Assembly: GCF_004359215.1 (NCBI RefSeq)
Contig: NW_027152029.1
Coordinates: 286,778-350,777 of the forward strand
Direction of reading: 5' to 3'
Source of the DNA: Bremia lactucae
Lineage: Eukaryota > Oomycota > Peronosporomycetes > Peronosporales > Peronosporaceae
DNA: 64,000 nucleotides
The position numbers and the translations under genes were made by a program. The notes under the pieces are model-generated. The model had not been told where the DNA came from, did no database searches, and saw nothing but the letters and a program-made list of their open reading frames with translations. Positions 1-10,366 of this stretch are shown one piece after another. Each line of letters opens with the position of its first letter. The stretch's first letter is position 1.

Positions 1-112
1 GATACCTCATCACCAGGTGCAGAGACACATAATGATTGTGTGTCTGGAGCAACTTTTGTCAAGAGATTTGCAAATTCTCTTGAGGTTGCTGGATCAGTAG
101 GGCGTTGCGCCC

Positions 113-1237
113 CTACTGACCCCGTCCATTTTTTGGCGGTCCGCCTCGCTGTTGCGATTTCGCAACAACGTCGGATCCGCGACCGTTGCCCTTTTTGGCA
201 TACGATCCAAAATTACGTTCAGTACCTTTTGGTGCTGGACGTGGGGCACTACACTCATGAGCGTAATGTCCCAATTTTTGGCAGCGATGGCATTTCTGCG
301 ATCGCTTATTATTCGAAAAGCGAGGTTTCTCGCTTTCGACATAGGAAAGGTCCATGGGTTCTGGACCTCCTAGTTCGTGTCGTCTAGGTGGACGATATGA
401 TGACGAACTTGCTTGAGCCTGTCTCAAGCTAAAGTCCTCCTGTTCCGCTACGGATATTGCTTCTTCAAGCGTATCCAGTTCCAAGCGGAACAGGTGGGTC
501 TTTATGGGACCATCCGTAAGACCTTGCATGAACACCGTAATCAACGTGTGTTCATGGACTGGGTTATTGGTAATACAACTCGCTAAGAGTCGTATGTGCT
601 GGGCATATGCGTGCACATCACGCTTGCCTTGCTTAAGTTTCAGAAGCTCTGAACGAGCTCTGAACTCAGCCCTTGGTGGCTCAAACGTCTGTTTGAGTCG
701 GGTTTTAAAAACCTCTAGCGACCCAAAAACATATGGGTCGCGTAACTTAAGGCCCAATGCCCAAGTTTTGGCACGACCTGCCAGATTTGATTGAGCGAAT
801 GCGATTTGCATTTGCACTTTGATGATGTGACGTGCCCTCATGGCATCGTCTAAATCGACAAACCATCTTAAAAGGGAGTCTTCTTCGACTACCCTATATT
901 TTGAGATGTCAATCTTTAGAGTTTCGGGACGACGCGTTTGCGTCATCCCAGGTACAGGGGTCTGTACCTGTTGTAATCTCAACAGTTCCGCCTGTTGAGA
1001 GCCTTGCTGATTCAGCAAGGCTACCGTCTCCTTCACAGCGTCAAGTTCATATTGTATGAACTTGGCGATGGCTGAATAGAGGGCATCTCTGTCTAAACCG
1101 GATAGCATGACCAAGATGGCATCGCTACCTACGGTCGAACTCATTCGTTCGACCGCACTCCTTTCTATGTCACTTAGAAAGGAGTAGCTATCACGCGAAA
1201 GGTGATGCGTATTCCCACTATCATCAGAGATGTCCAT
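113..1237 (-). CDS. Gag polyprotein of Ty3/Gypsy family A (374 aa)
   Basis: This is an intact gag reading frame, the structural protein that packages retrotransposon RNA in cytoplasmic particles. The central region (about residues 110-270) has the Ty3 capsid-like pattern, including segments such as RAKTWALG, FKTRLKQTF and VHAYAQHIRLLAS. A CX2CX4HX4C zinc knuckle (CHRCQKLGHYAHEC) lies near residues 315-330, followed by a basic Gly/Arg-rich tail. The start is an ATG at 1237, 50 bp inside the LTR end. The stop is TAG at 113-115, so gag and pol are not one uninterrupted frame here. It is the longest undamaged retrotransposon ORF in the window, which suggests a young copy. Whether pol is intact cannot be seen. 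Confidence 0.88.
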   Translation of the reverse strand: MDISDDSGNTHHLSRDSYSFLSDIERSAVERMSSTVGSDAILVMLSGLDRDALYSAIAKFIQYELDAVKETVALLNQQGSQQAELLRLQQVQTPVPGMTQTRRPETLKIDISKYRVVEEDSLLRWFVDLDDAMRARHIIKVQMQIAFAQSNLAGRAKTWALGLKLRDPYVFGSLEVFKTRLKQTFEPPRAEFRARSELLKLKQGKRDVHAYAQHIRLLASCITNNPVHEHTLITVFMQGLTDGPIKTHLFRLELDTLEEAISVAEQEDFSLRQAQASSSSYRPPRRHELGGPEPMDLSYVESEKPRFSNNKRSQKCHRCQKLGHYAHECSAPRPAPKGTERNFGSYAKKGNGRGSDVVAKSQQRGGPPKNGRGQ

Positions 1238-1287
1238 GCTAGATGAAGGAAATGTGGTCCTTGGACGGACTTCAAAGTGCTACCAGG

Positions 1288-1704
1288 TGTAACGGGGCAC
1301 TACGACTCGTACTGCTTCAGTTGCGATTGGTGCCTTACGTCACTTCCCGTACACTAGTACGTGCAGAGGAAGACTACTCTTTAAGACAACTACCTTAAAG
1401 AGGGTTATATGAAAACTGTATTAATATAATAAAGCTTTTTCGTCTTTCTATCTGTTAATGCTAACTTAATTATAAACTAATACTAAACATGCAATTGAAA
1501 TCTTATCGTTCTCTCTCTTTGTTTACGTTTACAGCTGATTAGTCTGCGGGATAAATAAATTTAACAGGTTGTACCTAATTATGGATAATATTTTCGAGCA
1601 TTACTATATGTAGTAATGTTCTCCAAATATTATCTACCTTTTGAATAATGTATTAATTAACAACCTTTAAGTGTTAATCTCATGTAACGATACACCCGGT
1701 TACA
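1288..1704 (-). repeat. Family A LTR (5' LTR, 417 bp)
   Basis: It begins TGTAACGGGG on the plus strand and ends CCCGGTTACA, giving TG...CA ends with an imperfect terminal inverted repeat. It aligns along its length with the LTRs at 30969, 40168, 58459, 62219 and 63408. It lies directly upstream of the gag ORF, so it is the 5' LTR. It carries the AT-rich hairpins described in the findings. Confidence 0.88.
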
Positions 1705-2004
1705 CGTGGCGTGTGAACTCATGCAGCGCGATCAATTTGTGCTTTCCGCACCGACTTCCAAGGGGGAAGATGAACCCGAGGCGCTAACCGTTACGGTGAA
1801 AAAGATGTTTTACCATGCACACAATGGGTATTTGGCACATGTGTTTCCGCAGGGCGACTTGCTGTCGCTTTCCTGCACAGACAACCTCAAACTATGTTTC
1901 CTACTTCCGACCCAAAAAACACAACAAAGATAACATCCCAACATCCTAACCCCCCAGAAAAGATGCTCTCAAAGCAGGTTAGCTCTTGAAACCTCAAGAT
2001 ACAA
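1705..2004. other. Short unannotated spacer
   Basis: This 300 bp spacer lies between the family A LTR and the transposase remnant. One open frame of about 75 codons (1706-1933, plus) has no recognisable motif and no ATG at its first codon. I see no supported gene. Confidence 0.5.
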
Positions 2005-3036
2005 GAAAAGGTTGAGATCGGCCAAAAGCACGATGAGTTGCCACGCTTGACTCAAGCTGCTCTTTATGCTTAGGCAAAGCAAGAAATCAGCCTACTAAAG
2101 CCTTCAACTCAAAGCACAATAAGTTCCATTTTGAAAAGCGATGCGACTATGAATCTATGGATTCAACCAGCCTCGAGGCATAGGTAATTTCCTTTTTGAA
2201 AATCTTCTTTCTTACACAAATGGCTACTGATACTGTAAATGCGCTTTGTAGCGCGCTCGCACTGCCAAACACCCAAACAAGATCAAGTGGATTCTTTAGG
2301 CGAAGCCCGGCGTGTCGATATCACAATAAAGCTTATCAAGTAAAAAGCTGCAAGGTTCGTAGAGCACTAACTATCGAAAACGCGCCATCACTCACAAATG
2401 GATGGATTGTGAAGTTCAAGTCTCGCCATGGCTTCAAGGCTTACAAGTCGCACGGCGAGAGCGGATCTGCTGACATGGAGACGATTGAAGAAGCGCTACC
2501 AGCCCTGAACGAAAAGCTACAACATACGAGCTCCGCGACATCTATATTATGTATTAGACTGGTCTCTTCTACCGAGCAGCTCCGGACAAAAGAGTTGCGC
2601 GAACGCAAGTGAAAGGGTCAAAGAAATACAAAACAAAATTTACTCTTGCCTTCACTGCTATTGCATATGGCTCACACCGGCTCAAACCGTTCATCATCGG
2701 TCACCAGCAAAAACCTCGAGCATTTAATAAAAAAAGTGGCGAGATCTAGGCTTCTTTTATGGCTGGAATAAAATGCTTGGATGACAAGCAAACTCTTCTT
2801 GAGTGGCTAAAGCGCTTTGACGGTGAATTACAAGCAAACAATCGACAAGTCGCACTTCTGTACGATTTTGCGCCTTCGCATATCCTTGGAGAATTGGAGA
2901 TGTCTAATGTTGAGCTGACCCGCTCCCGCCAAATGCAACATCAAAGATTCAGCCTATGGATGCTGGAATCATTGCAGCATTCAAGCGTCACTATCGCCGC
3001 TATCAGCTGTAGGACACGCTTGATCGGGACGAACAA
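2005..3036 (+). pseudogene. Degenerate pogo/Tigger-like (CENP-B type) DDE transposase
   Basis: This is the remnant of a Tc1/mariner-superfamily transposase, which cuts and pastes DNA. Reading across frames, four family landmarks appear in order: a psq/CENP-B-like helix-turn-helix (KHDELPRLTQAAL at about 2017-2060); a second helix-turn-helix ending in GWIVKFKSRHGFKAY with HGESGSAD (2402-2475); the DDE core with TGLFYRAAPDK (from about 2555), HRLKPFIIGHQQKP (from about 2674) and LLYDFAPSH (about 2858-2884); and PMDAGIIAAFKRHYRR (from about 2952). Several stops and frameshifts interrupt it, and the first catalytic Asp region is damaged. The 3' end is cut by the family B LTR at 3037. No terminal inverted repeats were found. 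The class is clear; the subfamily is inferred. Confidence 0.75.
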
Positions 3037-3514
3037 TGTAGCGGAGCTACCTCGCTCCTAAAGTCAGAGGAAGACTTTCAGACTCAGAGAGTCACTAAGT
3101 TCTATTGAACTAATATGTTTAACAACTCAGGTAGTTGTATAAGCAATAAAAGCTTAAGGAATCCTAGTTCAAGGGATTCAGGGGTTCGTAGAACCAAGTG
3201 ACAACTAGTGCCCAAGAGGATATACCTTAGAAAGGCTTTTACAGATCGATGCGCAAGCCTTAGGAAGGCACTTAACGCTTTAAGATCAAAAGGAAAACTG
3301 CACTTTATTTAATTATTTAAATCTAATAACCCCACCCTAGCTAGTTCAAAATTAGTTTTGGCCGCCAGATTTATATCTGGCGGCGACCACATTTGTTACC
3401 CATAATATATGGGATTTAAGAATTTAACTTTTTTAAAATTAGATAAAAGGTATTTTACCCATAAAGTAAATGTACCGCAACAACAGTTCTCCAACCGATG
3501 TGTGCCCCATTACA
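3037..3514 (-). repeat. Family B LTR (3' LTR, 478 bp)
   Basis: On the plus strand it starts TGTAGCGGAG and ends CCCCATTACA. The direct right-hand neighbour on the minus strand is a G-rich polypurine tract, which identifies it as the 3' LTR. It is homologous to 30476-30961, 39675-40160 and the fragments at 9689-9864, 24558-24722 and 62982-63407. Confidence 0.85.
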
Positions 3515-3639
3515 CCCTCCCCCATCAGACTGTTGACACCGAGTGACAACATTCGCTTCATTTCCTCTTTGAGGTTGAAATATAAACAGCTAACCGTTCG
3601 GTTGTATTTTTTATTCGTTTGTTTAAAGACAATCAAGCA

Positions 3640-4970
3640 TGAGTCACAGACTCTGAGCACCTTCCTCGACGATGGGGGAATGGTGGACTTTGTAGTTCAC
3701 TCTCAATCAGAGGAGGAGGAAAAAGAGCGGCGTTCGCTCCCGCCTTCTCCTCCAGATGAACGTCGGCGGGCTCCGAATCCGTTCCCAGAACGTGGTGCCG
3801 CTGATGTCTTAACTGCATCGAGCAAGACACGGGACCCTGAGTCCAACATCATTACGAATCCGCTCGATAAAGAGCAAGAGCAGATAATCCTCATAGAGGA
3901 AAGAGTGCGTTGTCGAGCTGCCGAGAGAGCGAAAGCAAAGCTCATAGTTAATATAGCTTCACCCCGCTTAGTGCGGACGAGCGTCTCAAAGAGATAGCGG
4001 GTCATAGCTTGGCCATCTGGATCTCTGGTGACCCAGCGAGGACGCCGGAGGAGATCGCTGCCCGCGACGCTCTTCATGAGCAATACCTTACGCCGAAGGT
4101 AATGACGCGAAGCCAATATATGACGCGTTTACGTGATCAAGCCCGTGGGGCTTCGGTGACCTCCATGAGGGAAATTCCTATCGTGTTTGTTTCCAAACAA
4201 AACAAGGAGTGAGACCGAAGTCTCATTTGAGAACTGGGCTCACCGGGCCCGCCGACTTCGTAAAATCTAGAATAGCAGAGAGTCTGCGGATAGAGGTGAT
4301 CTTCGTTTGGAACGGAAGCTTCGCTTCGAATTCGCAAAGCTAAAGGCCAAAGGCCAGTTGCGTTCGGCATTTACGCCACAAAACGAAGAAAGGCCTAGCC
4401 GATATTTCAGTGCTTCGGTTGACCGTACAACCAAGGATCGAAGCTGCACTGAGGCTTTAGATCCACCTAATCCCACTTTAGTGGTGGGAAGCGTCGTTTG
4501 ACGCGAGTTGACCCTGAGCTTGGCGCTCAAAAACGTCAACAGCGTACGGGCAATCTTGCCGAAGAGGTACCTCGAACTCCCAAGAGTTTTCAGAAGAGGG
4601 GTACCCTAGCCACTTCACCAGATACTGGTATTGACCCTCACGACGACGTCGCTTTAAAAGTTTCTCCACATGAAAATAAGGTTCCCCGCGCATCAAGCAG
4701 CGCGGGAGGGGGTGGAAATTTTCGGCGGAAGCATTTGATGCTCTACGGCACGAGGTGCAACTTCTTCGTGAGGTCCTTGCTCGGGTTGAGAGCCCTTTTG
4801 AGGCGGTTTGGGACCGTCTCTCGACGCTGAAGCGTCAGCAGCCTCGTTTAGAAGGCCAGTGGGATATCCTGGTGAGGATGCAACAATTTGCGGCACGACC
4901 GCCTGTCTCGGCGCAAGCGCCTTCAAGTTCACGTGGGAAGGGTCCCGATATGACTAAAGCAAGCCAACTC
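3640..4970 (+). pseudogene. Antisense ORF of family B, copy 1 (frameshifted)
   Basis: This plus-strand reading frame runs inward from the 3' LTR, opposite to pol, and overlaps the end of pol (linker and chromodomain). It is split here into several overlapping frames, but each piece aligns with the longer frames at 24836-26156 and 34290-35353. Landmarks are an acidic/basic N-terminal part (EEEEKERRS), TPEEIAARDALHEQYLTPK, SRYFSASVDRTTKDRS and a C-terminal heptad-like segment (RLSTLKRQQPRLEGQ). In this copy the usual stop near 4969 is lost. The function is unknown. It resembles no gag or env I recognise. Coding status is inferred only from repeated openness and protein-like composition. Confidence 0.5.
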
Positions 4971-5950
4971 AAAACACTGGGTGTATACGCAGCTTGCTGG
5001 GAAGGTTTAGCGTATAAGCTAGACCCTTCTTGGCCACGACCGTAAATGGTCCAACAAGCGCGGGCGCAATTTGGTCTTGAAGATTGCGGAAACCAAGTCG
5101 GTAGGAAGGTTTTTAGCGTTTAGTAAAACTCGGTCTCCGACCATATAAGAATTAATACAGCTTCTGCGTTTGGCATCTGCTTTTTCTTTTTGTTTGTCTT
5201 GGCTTTCAGCCATCGTATCCCTTACATGTCTTAAGACACTAAATCGCGTCGCGAGAAACTCGCTTACTTGTTTCCGAACGGTAACAGGGCTGATATCAGC
5301 AAGCCTATCGCCCAATTCCCCCCCACCAAGCCCTGAACCACGCAGTGGTATCGCTAATGGAACGCATGGGTGGGTAAGACCGTTTACATAGAACGGAGTA
5401 TAGCCTGTAGAGGCATGTTCAGCGTTATTTAACGCAAACTCAACCACTGGGAGCATTGAGCGCCAGCGCTTTGGTGTCTGAGCACACACGCTGCGTGAAA
5501 CGTCTTCAATGACGCGATTGACACGTTCAGTTTGACCATCGGTCTGCGGATGGTCCGCAGTGGACATATCCAATCTGGTGCCAAGCACTCGGAAAATTGA
5601 TTTCCAGAATTTACCCGTGAACTAGGGGTCCCGATCAGAGACAATTGCCACTGGCAAACCATGTTGTCGAAACACGCGATCGATAAACAGCTTACTGTAC
5701 CCTCTCCATCAATGGAATCCGGCACCGCCGCTAAGTGAGCCATTTTGCTCAAACGGTCAACAAAGACCACTATACCGGAGTTACCAGCTGAATCTTACGG
5801 TAGCCCAAAAACAATATCCATGTTAATGGACTCCCAGCAACCTATGGGGACGGGAAGACTCGCCAGCGGCGCAGCAGCATGCGCCGAGGGTTTAACCCGT
5901 TGGCATGTTTCGCATGTGCGAACATATGTTCTGATCCATTTATAAAGTTT
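4478..5950 (-). pseudogene. Family B pol: integrase and chromodomain, copy 1
   Basis: This is the 3' portion of pol. The integrase core is recognised by MVFVDRLSKMAHL and TADHPQTDGQTERVNRV (the latter carries the catalytic Glu region), followed by the C-terminal part up to about 5019. A chromodomain follows at 4696-4478 with YQYLVKWLGYPSSENSWE, the typical aromatic-cage pattern that targets integration to chromatin in chromoviruses. The reading is broken by frameshifts, and the DRDP motif of the core is followed directly by a TAG stop at about 5621-5623. The same stop is present in copies 2 and 3. Confidence 0.8.
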
Positions 5951-6048
5951 GGGCCACCAATAACTCTGGCTTTTAGAGCCGTATGTCTTTTATCTACCGA
6001 AATGACCACCAAGGACAGTATCGTGTGCCTCATTGAGGATTCCGTACT

Positions 6049-7806
6049 TTAAATCCTCCTCATGAGGAACAACGACACGCGGAGGGTCCGCGATGTCTGT
6101 GAATAAAGCAACAGGTTGATATCGATGTAAAATCGATGTAACCTTGCACGGAAACGTGCCGGCAATTTAATACCTGAATCCGAGTTCTTTAAAGCTCGTA
6201 GCAGAGCTACACACTGTTCATCCTTGGCGTAAGTTGAACGGATTAATTCAGGAATAGGTGACGAGATAGTCGTTAAATGAGAAAGCTCATAATCTGGCCT
6301 GTGTGATAACGCATCAGCCAAAGCATTTTGCTTGCCGGGTTATACTTCACCTCGAAGTTGTATTCCGCAAAAAAGGATAGCCATCGGGCCATTCTCTGTG
6401 AGAGATGGGGCGACTTAGTCGCCGTGCGTAATAACGCGTGATCTGTATAAGTCACAAATGGCTTAGAGCCGAGCAGATGATCTCTGAATTTGTCGAGAGC
6501 ATACTTCATAGCAAGTAACTCTTTGTCTTGAACTGGGTAGTTCTTTTCCGCAGCTTTAAGCTGTCTAAACTCGAACGCAATAACACGTTCGTGCCCATCA
6601 ACATCTGTTTGAAACAGAGAACTGCCAATGGCAAAATCGGATGCGTCACCGACAACACTGAAAGGTTAATTTGGATTTGGCAGTGCCAGAGTCGGGGCAT
6701 GGATAAGACTATCCTTAACTGCTCCAAAAGCATTATTTTCGGTGCTAGTCCAGCACCGATCTGTATCCTTTTTAAGGAGATTAGATAATGGCCTAGCCAT
6801 ATCAGCGTAATTTTTGCAGTATTTGTGTCAAAAATTGGCGTACCCAACCACTTACGCAAATCCTTTTGGTTTTTAGGAACCTGCCAATCTACTATGGCTT
6901 TTACCTTAGCGGGATCCGCTCTAAGGCCTCGCTTTCCAATGAAGCATCCTAAAAAAGGAATTTCGTCAGCGCCAAAAATGCATTTAGATGCATTGGCATA
7001 CAATTTATTTGTGCGCATGCACTCGAGCACTGCTCACAAATGGTCTAAATGGTTTTCCATATCCTACCGACCCTGTTCCACACGACTACGGACAAAAATG
7101 TAATCGATTTAAGTCTGTGCATAACCTCGATGAGGATGAAAACAGTTGCGTCATGACATGATTAAATGTTGCCGAAGCGTTGGAAAGCCCTTGTGGCATA
7201 ACCAGCTACTCCCATAACATGCCGCTTGGGGTGCTAGCCGCTGTAAGCGGGATATCGCTAGCTCGCATGAGCAATTGGTAGTAACCATCGACTAAGTCCA
7301 ATGCACTGTACATTGTACATCCCACCATATTATTCTAAAAGACATCCTTTCTAGAAATGGGGGTTTGTGCTGGTATAGTACAGCATTAAGCTTATGATAA
7401 GCATGTACAATGCGCCATTTACCATTTGGCTTTTGACACAAAATGTCGATGTCGAATGAGGAGGTTTGCTCTCTCGTACCATTCCAGCCTCGTGCTTAGC
7501 ACGGAAGAAATCGTCAATGACGTCACACTGCTCCTTTGCCAAAGGCCATTGTCTTGTGACACAGTATTTGGTTCCCAGAACCAAGTCAATTTCATGACGA
7601 ACACCTCTATCCGGAGATAAAACAGATGGTGGATGATTACATACCACATCTTGGAATTTCTTAATCAAGAAATAAATGGGATCCGTGGGATCTTTAAGGA
7701 TCGATGACCCATTTTGCGCACTAAGTGCAGCTTTTGTGTCATCTAGGACAGCTTCGTCTAGAAGTGAGGATGAGTTTAACTCAACCATAGGTCGAATGAC
7801 TACCAT
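6049..7806 (-). pseudogene. Family B pol: reverse transcriptase and RNase H, copy 1
   Basis: The RT fingers/palm start at 7806-7351 (HEIDLVLGTKYCVTRQWPL, ESKPPHSTSTFCVK). The thumb/connection is at 7030-6790 (KLYANASKCIFG, FLGCFIGKRGLRADPAKV). The RNase H tail is at 6509-6273 (FVTYTDHALLRTATKSPHL, ARWLSFFAEYNFEVKY). Between 7350 and 7030 the catalytic palm lies in other frames with frameshifts. The element cannot encode a continuous pol. Confidence 0.82.
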
Positions 7807-8348
7807 TTTAAATAAGTCATCAGCCTTTCAGGCTCGACCGCACTTATCATTAGACGTTTCGTCTCGCTCTAAAAGAGCATGTAATGAAAGGATTGCCGCA
7901 AGGCTAACTTCCCCCTCAATGTTACCGGTTACGCCATTTACAAGCGTATGTACTTGCTCACTCGTATCACATTGTGAGGGTATACACGCTTCTTGTCCAC
8001 CCTGTCTTGGAGTGGAGACAATGCGCTTTTTAGAGGCCGGGACATTCACGTCTCCAGGTTTTCCAGCCTGTATTGGTTCTATACAAGACATGGTGTCTAA
8101 TTTGACATCCGACAAGGGGTTTGGTAACGCAACTTCCTTATCCAGCGAACGTTTACGTGTTGCTTCACGTGCATTAGGAGGGTTTGACCCAAAATTCCCT
8201 GGTGAACCGCCAATAGTGTCACTACTGACACTCAGTATGGTGCCACCTCGGTCGACCACACTCGGTGGACTTAGACGTGCCACTCCACGTATCTCAGGGA
8301 TATTGCACCCTCGATTCTTCGGCCTTCGGCCAACAATGCTTTCAGCAT

Positions 8349-8957
8349 TCAGTGAATCGTTATTACAACGAGTGTCACTCGACGGAGTATACGTGCCGTT
8401 CCACTGATTTCTTCTGAGTCGGGCTCAGAATTAATGTTTTTAACATTAGAGTTTATTAGCTCAGATATGCCAATGTCTAAAACACTGACAGACTCATTCA
8501 ATGATCCGCGCCAATAGCGCTTTTGTTGCCTAGCAAAGGTGGGTTCATGACGTTCCAAAACTTTGCTAGGAACATTGCGCGTGACGCCCAATGTCTTAGA
8601 CCTCCAATCGATCCATAGCTCATGGTGTTCTAACCAGGCCATACCAAGGACGAGATCATATCTCGAATCCAAATCAAGGACAAGACAGCGTTCCATACTG
8701 TCAAAGTCCAGAAACTTTATACCTAAGCTCAATGGAACTTTGGGAACAGTGAAACGAGTCCCAGTCGCTAAGCGAACAGTGATTGTATCACCTTCTTGCG
8801 CTCTTAGCGCCTCAGCGTATTGCTGACTTCCTTCAAGGGAAAGACGTCGAGCATAATTGCAAGACGCTCCTAGGTCAATTAAAATTGACCACGGCTTATC
8901 AAAGCCCTTTACAGTCGCTTGAGCGACTAGCAAGCCAGGCTTGTACTCTCGCCCCAT
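8349..8957 (-). CDS. Family B retropepsin-like protease region (202 aa)
   Basis: This open frame starts with an ATG at 8957. It carries an aspartic protease active-site motif, SILIDLGASCNYA, near residues 24-36 (D-L-G-A-S in place of the commoner D-T/S-G) and the downstream YDLVLGMAWLEHH motif near residues 104-116, which is typical of Ty3/Gypsy proteases that process Gag-Pol. It lies between gag (9056-9688) and RT (7806) in the expected order. The frame is open, but it belongs to a dead element, so translation is doubtful. Confidence 0.72.
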   Translation of the reverse strand: MGREYKPGLLVAQATVKGFDKPWSILIDLGASCNYARRLSLEGSQQYAEALRAQEGDTITVRLATGTRFTVPKVPLSLGIKFLDFDSMERCLVLDLDSRYDLVLGMAWLEHHELWIDWRSKTLGVTRNVPSKVLERHEPTFARQQKRYWRGSLNESVSVLDIGISELINSNVKNINSEPDSEEISGTARILRRVTLVVITIH

Positions 8958-9055
8958 GCTGTTGAGTACCGGGCTAATTGGGGCTAGGTTCTATTTATTC
9001 TCACCTCCTTGAGGTTCAACAGAGCCTAGGTCTTACCCAGTTGGGCGCCCCGCAC

Positions 9056-9688
9056 CTACTGGGAATCGACGTTCTCCCGCGCCGTACCAGATCTCTGGCA
9101 CAGGTCGGAGTTGAAGCTCTTTCGAGCTTTACGCGAATTTCGAAGAGGGCAGGCAGGGCGTAAATGTGTCGTGCTTCCGCACATATAACATCTACGGAAG
9201 GTCTTATGCTGTTCCACAGCTTGAAGAGCCTCTTCTCCTTCCTCAACGAGGCTTGAATCCATGGGTTCCAGTCTACTGGACGGAACCCATGTGCTCGAAG
9301 AGCTTGTTCGGTAAACAGGCGTGCTAACGCGAGCAGACTTGAAGTCAAACTCGGCGCGTAGCGCTATGGCAACTGCCTCTTCGAACGTAGCGGGATGAGA
9401 TCGGAACAATTTCGTCCGGGCAACGCCCTCATTGAGACCCCCCATAAAGATAGTCACTACAATTGCTTCTTGCACCGGGTCTTGATGCAAAGATGAGAGT
9501 TCTCAACTCCAAGACAAAGCCCCCTAGGGTCCTTTTACCCTGTCGAGTCGCTAGGAGCCGTACTCGCATGCGAAAAGCCTGATCAGGCGGTGCAAGCATG
9601 CTGGTCATTTGCTGTTTCAGCGAATCCCATGAGGGAAAAGCGTCGTTTATGGACGTGCTGCACGATAGTGCCCACTCCATGGCTCTTG
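9056..9688 (-). pseudogene. Family B gag, truncated and frameshifted
   Basis: Two overlapping minus-strand frames form the C-terminal two thirds of a gag. They contain capsid-like segments (WDSLKQQMTSMLAPPDQAF, EAIVVTIFMGGLNEG, RSHPATFEEAVAIALRAEF) and a CX2CX4HX4C zinc knuckle, CYMCGSTTHLRPAC. The N-terminal part is missing because the gene is cut at about 9688, where an inverted LTR piece begins. Copies 2 and 3 keep the missing N-terminal part but lack this C-terminal part. Confidence 0.75.
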
Positions 9689-9864
9689 GGCACTACTTGC
9701 CACTTGGTTCTACGAACCCCTGAATCCCTTGAACTAGGATTCCTTAAGCTTTTATAGCTTGTACGACTCCCTGAGTTGTTAAACCCATTAGTTCAATAGA
9801 ATTAAGTGACTCTCTGAGTCTGAAAGTCTTCCTCTGACTTTAGGAGCGAGGTAGCTCCGCTACA
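9689..9864 (+). repeat. Inverted family B LTR fragment (176 bp)
   Basis: It is the reverse complement of the first 176 bp of the LTR at 3037-3514, ending GCTCCGCTACA at 9864. It is therefore in the opposite orientation to the 3' LTR of the same element. The junction with gag shares CTCT with both parent sequences. Confidence 0.85.
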
Positions 9865-10366
9865 ATGATCTTGTGTTATAAACGGCCCGCAAATAGTGAA
9901 AGGGCTCAGTATAGAGAAGAATTCTTGTGTCACGAACGAATTGAAAACCGTAAAATAGTTTTGCAAGAAAGGTCACAAAAACTGGACTGAATAATTGCAA
10001 ATTCAGCACAGAATAGCTGACGTCGAAAGGCAACGAGCGGGCAGTGCTGTCATATCGTACCCTACCTTGGAATCATATCGAACTTAGGGAGATCATAATT
10101 GCCGCAATATTACCATGAATGGCAATATTGATGATCTTATCTAAATATAGCATTATATACTCTATATTATTCCTCTTTGTGGTAATAATATTTATAAAAC
10201 ATATCCTCATACCTTAATGCATCACCACGATGAATGTGACGAGCATCCCCATTACATATATCGTGGTGATGCATAAGATATGAAGAGATATTTTTATCGG
10301 AGATTTAAAAGACGTATTTTCCTGAGGCCGTCTGTTCAACTTTGTAGTAGAATACGCTCACCCTAG
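9865..10366. other. AT-rich intergenic stretch with hairpins
   Basis: No coding signal. It contains two hairpins: an imperfect one near 10103-10131 (CAATATTACC paired with GGCAATATTG, one mismatch) and the perfect 15-bp one listed separately. It lies just 3' of the methyltransferase gene. Confidence 0.55.
10217..10274. repeat. Perfect 15-bp inverted repeat (hairpin)
   Basis: ATGCATCACCACGAT at 10217-10231 is repeated in reverse complement at 10260-10274, with a 28-bp loop. Weaker pairing extends outward on both sides. It lies downstream of the stop of the minus-strand methyltransferase gene, so a role at its 3' end or as a small foldback element remnant is possible but unproven. Confidence 0.8.

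Larger units (their letters stand above)
1..1704 (-). mobile_element. Ty3/Gypsy family A element, 5' part
   Basis: This is the 5' end of a minus-strand LTR retrotransposon: LTR, primer-binding site, intact gag and the first bases after gag. The rest runs off the left edge. Positions 1-390 match, in reverse complement, the gag/protease junction of the plus-strand copy near 46.6-47.0 kb, which places both in one family. Just inside the LTR the minus strand reads CC then TGGTAGCACT, a plausible primer-binding site because it begins TGG, the complement of a tRNA CCA end. The same site follows the family B LTR. The priming tRNA was not identified. Confidence 0.88.
3037..9864 (-). mobile_element. 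Ty3/Gypsy family B copy 1 (chromovirus-like, rearranged)
   Basis: This is a minus-strand element containing, from high to low coordinates, gag, protease, reverse transcriptase, RNase H, integrase, chromodomain, polypurine tract and 3' LTR. All pol parts carry frameshifts or stops. The 3' LTR (3037-3514) is full length. At the gag side the 5' LTR is not in its expected place: gag is cut at about 9688 and joined to 176 bp of family B LTR in the opposite orientation. The polypurine tract next to the 3' LTR reads TGATGGGGGAGGG on the minus strand. No matching target duplication flanks the ends, as expected for a rearranged copy. Confidence 0.88.

Noticed and set aside
3439..3660. Minus-strand frame across the LTR and polypurine tract of family B
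   Set aside because: It is non-coding LTR sequence that happens to be open. The same stretch has stops in other copies.
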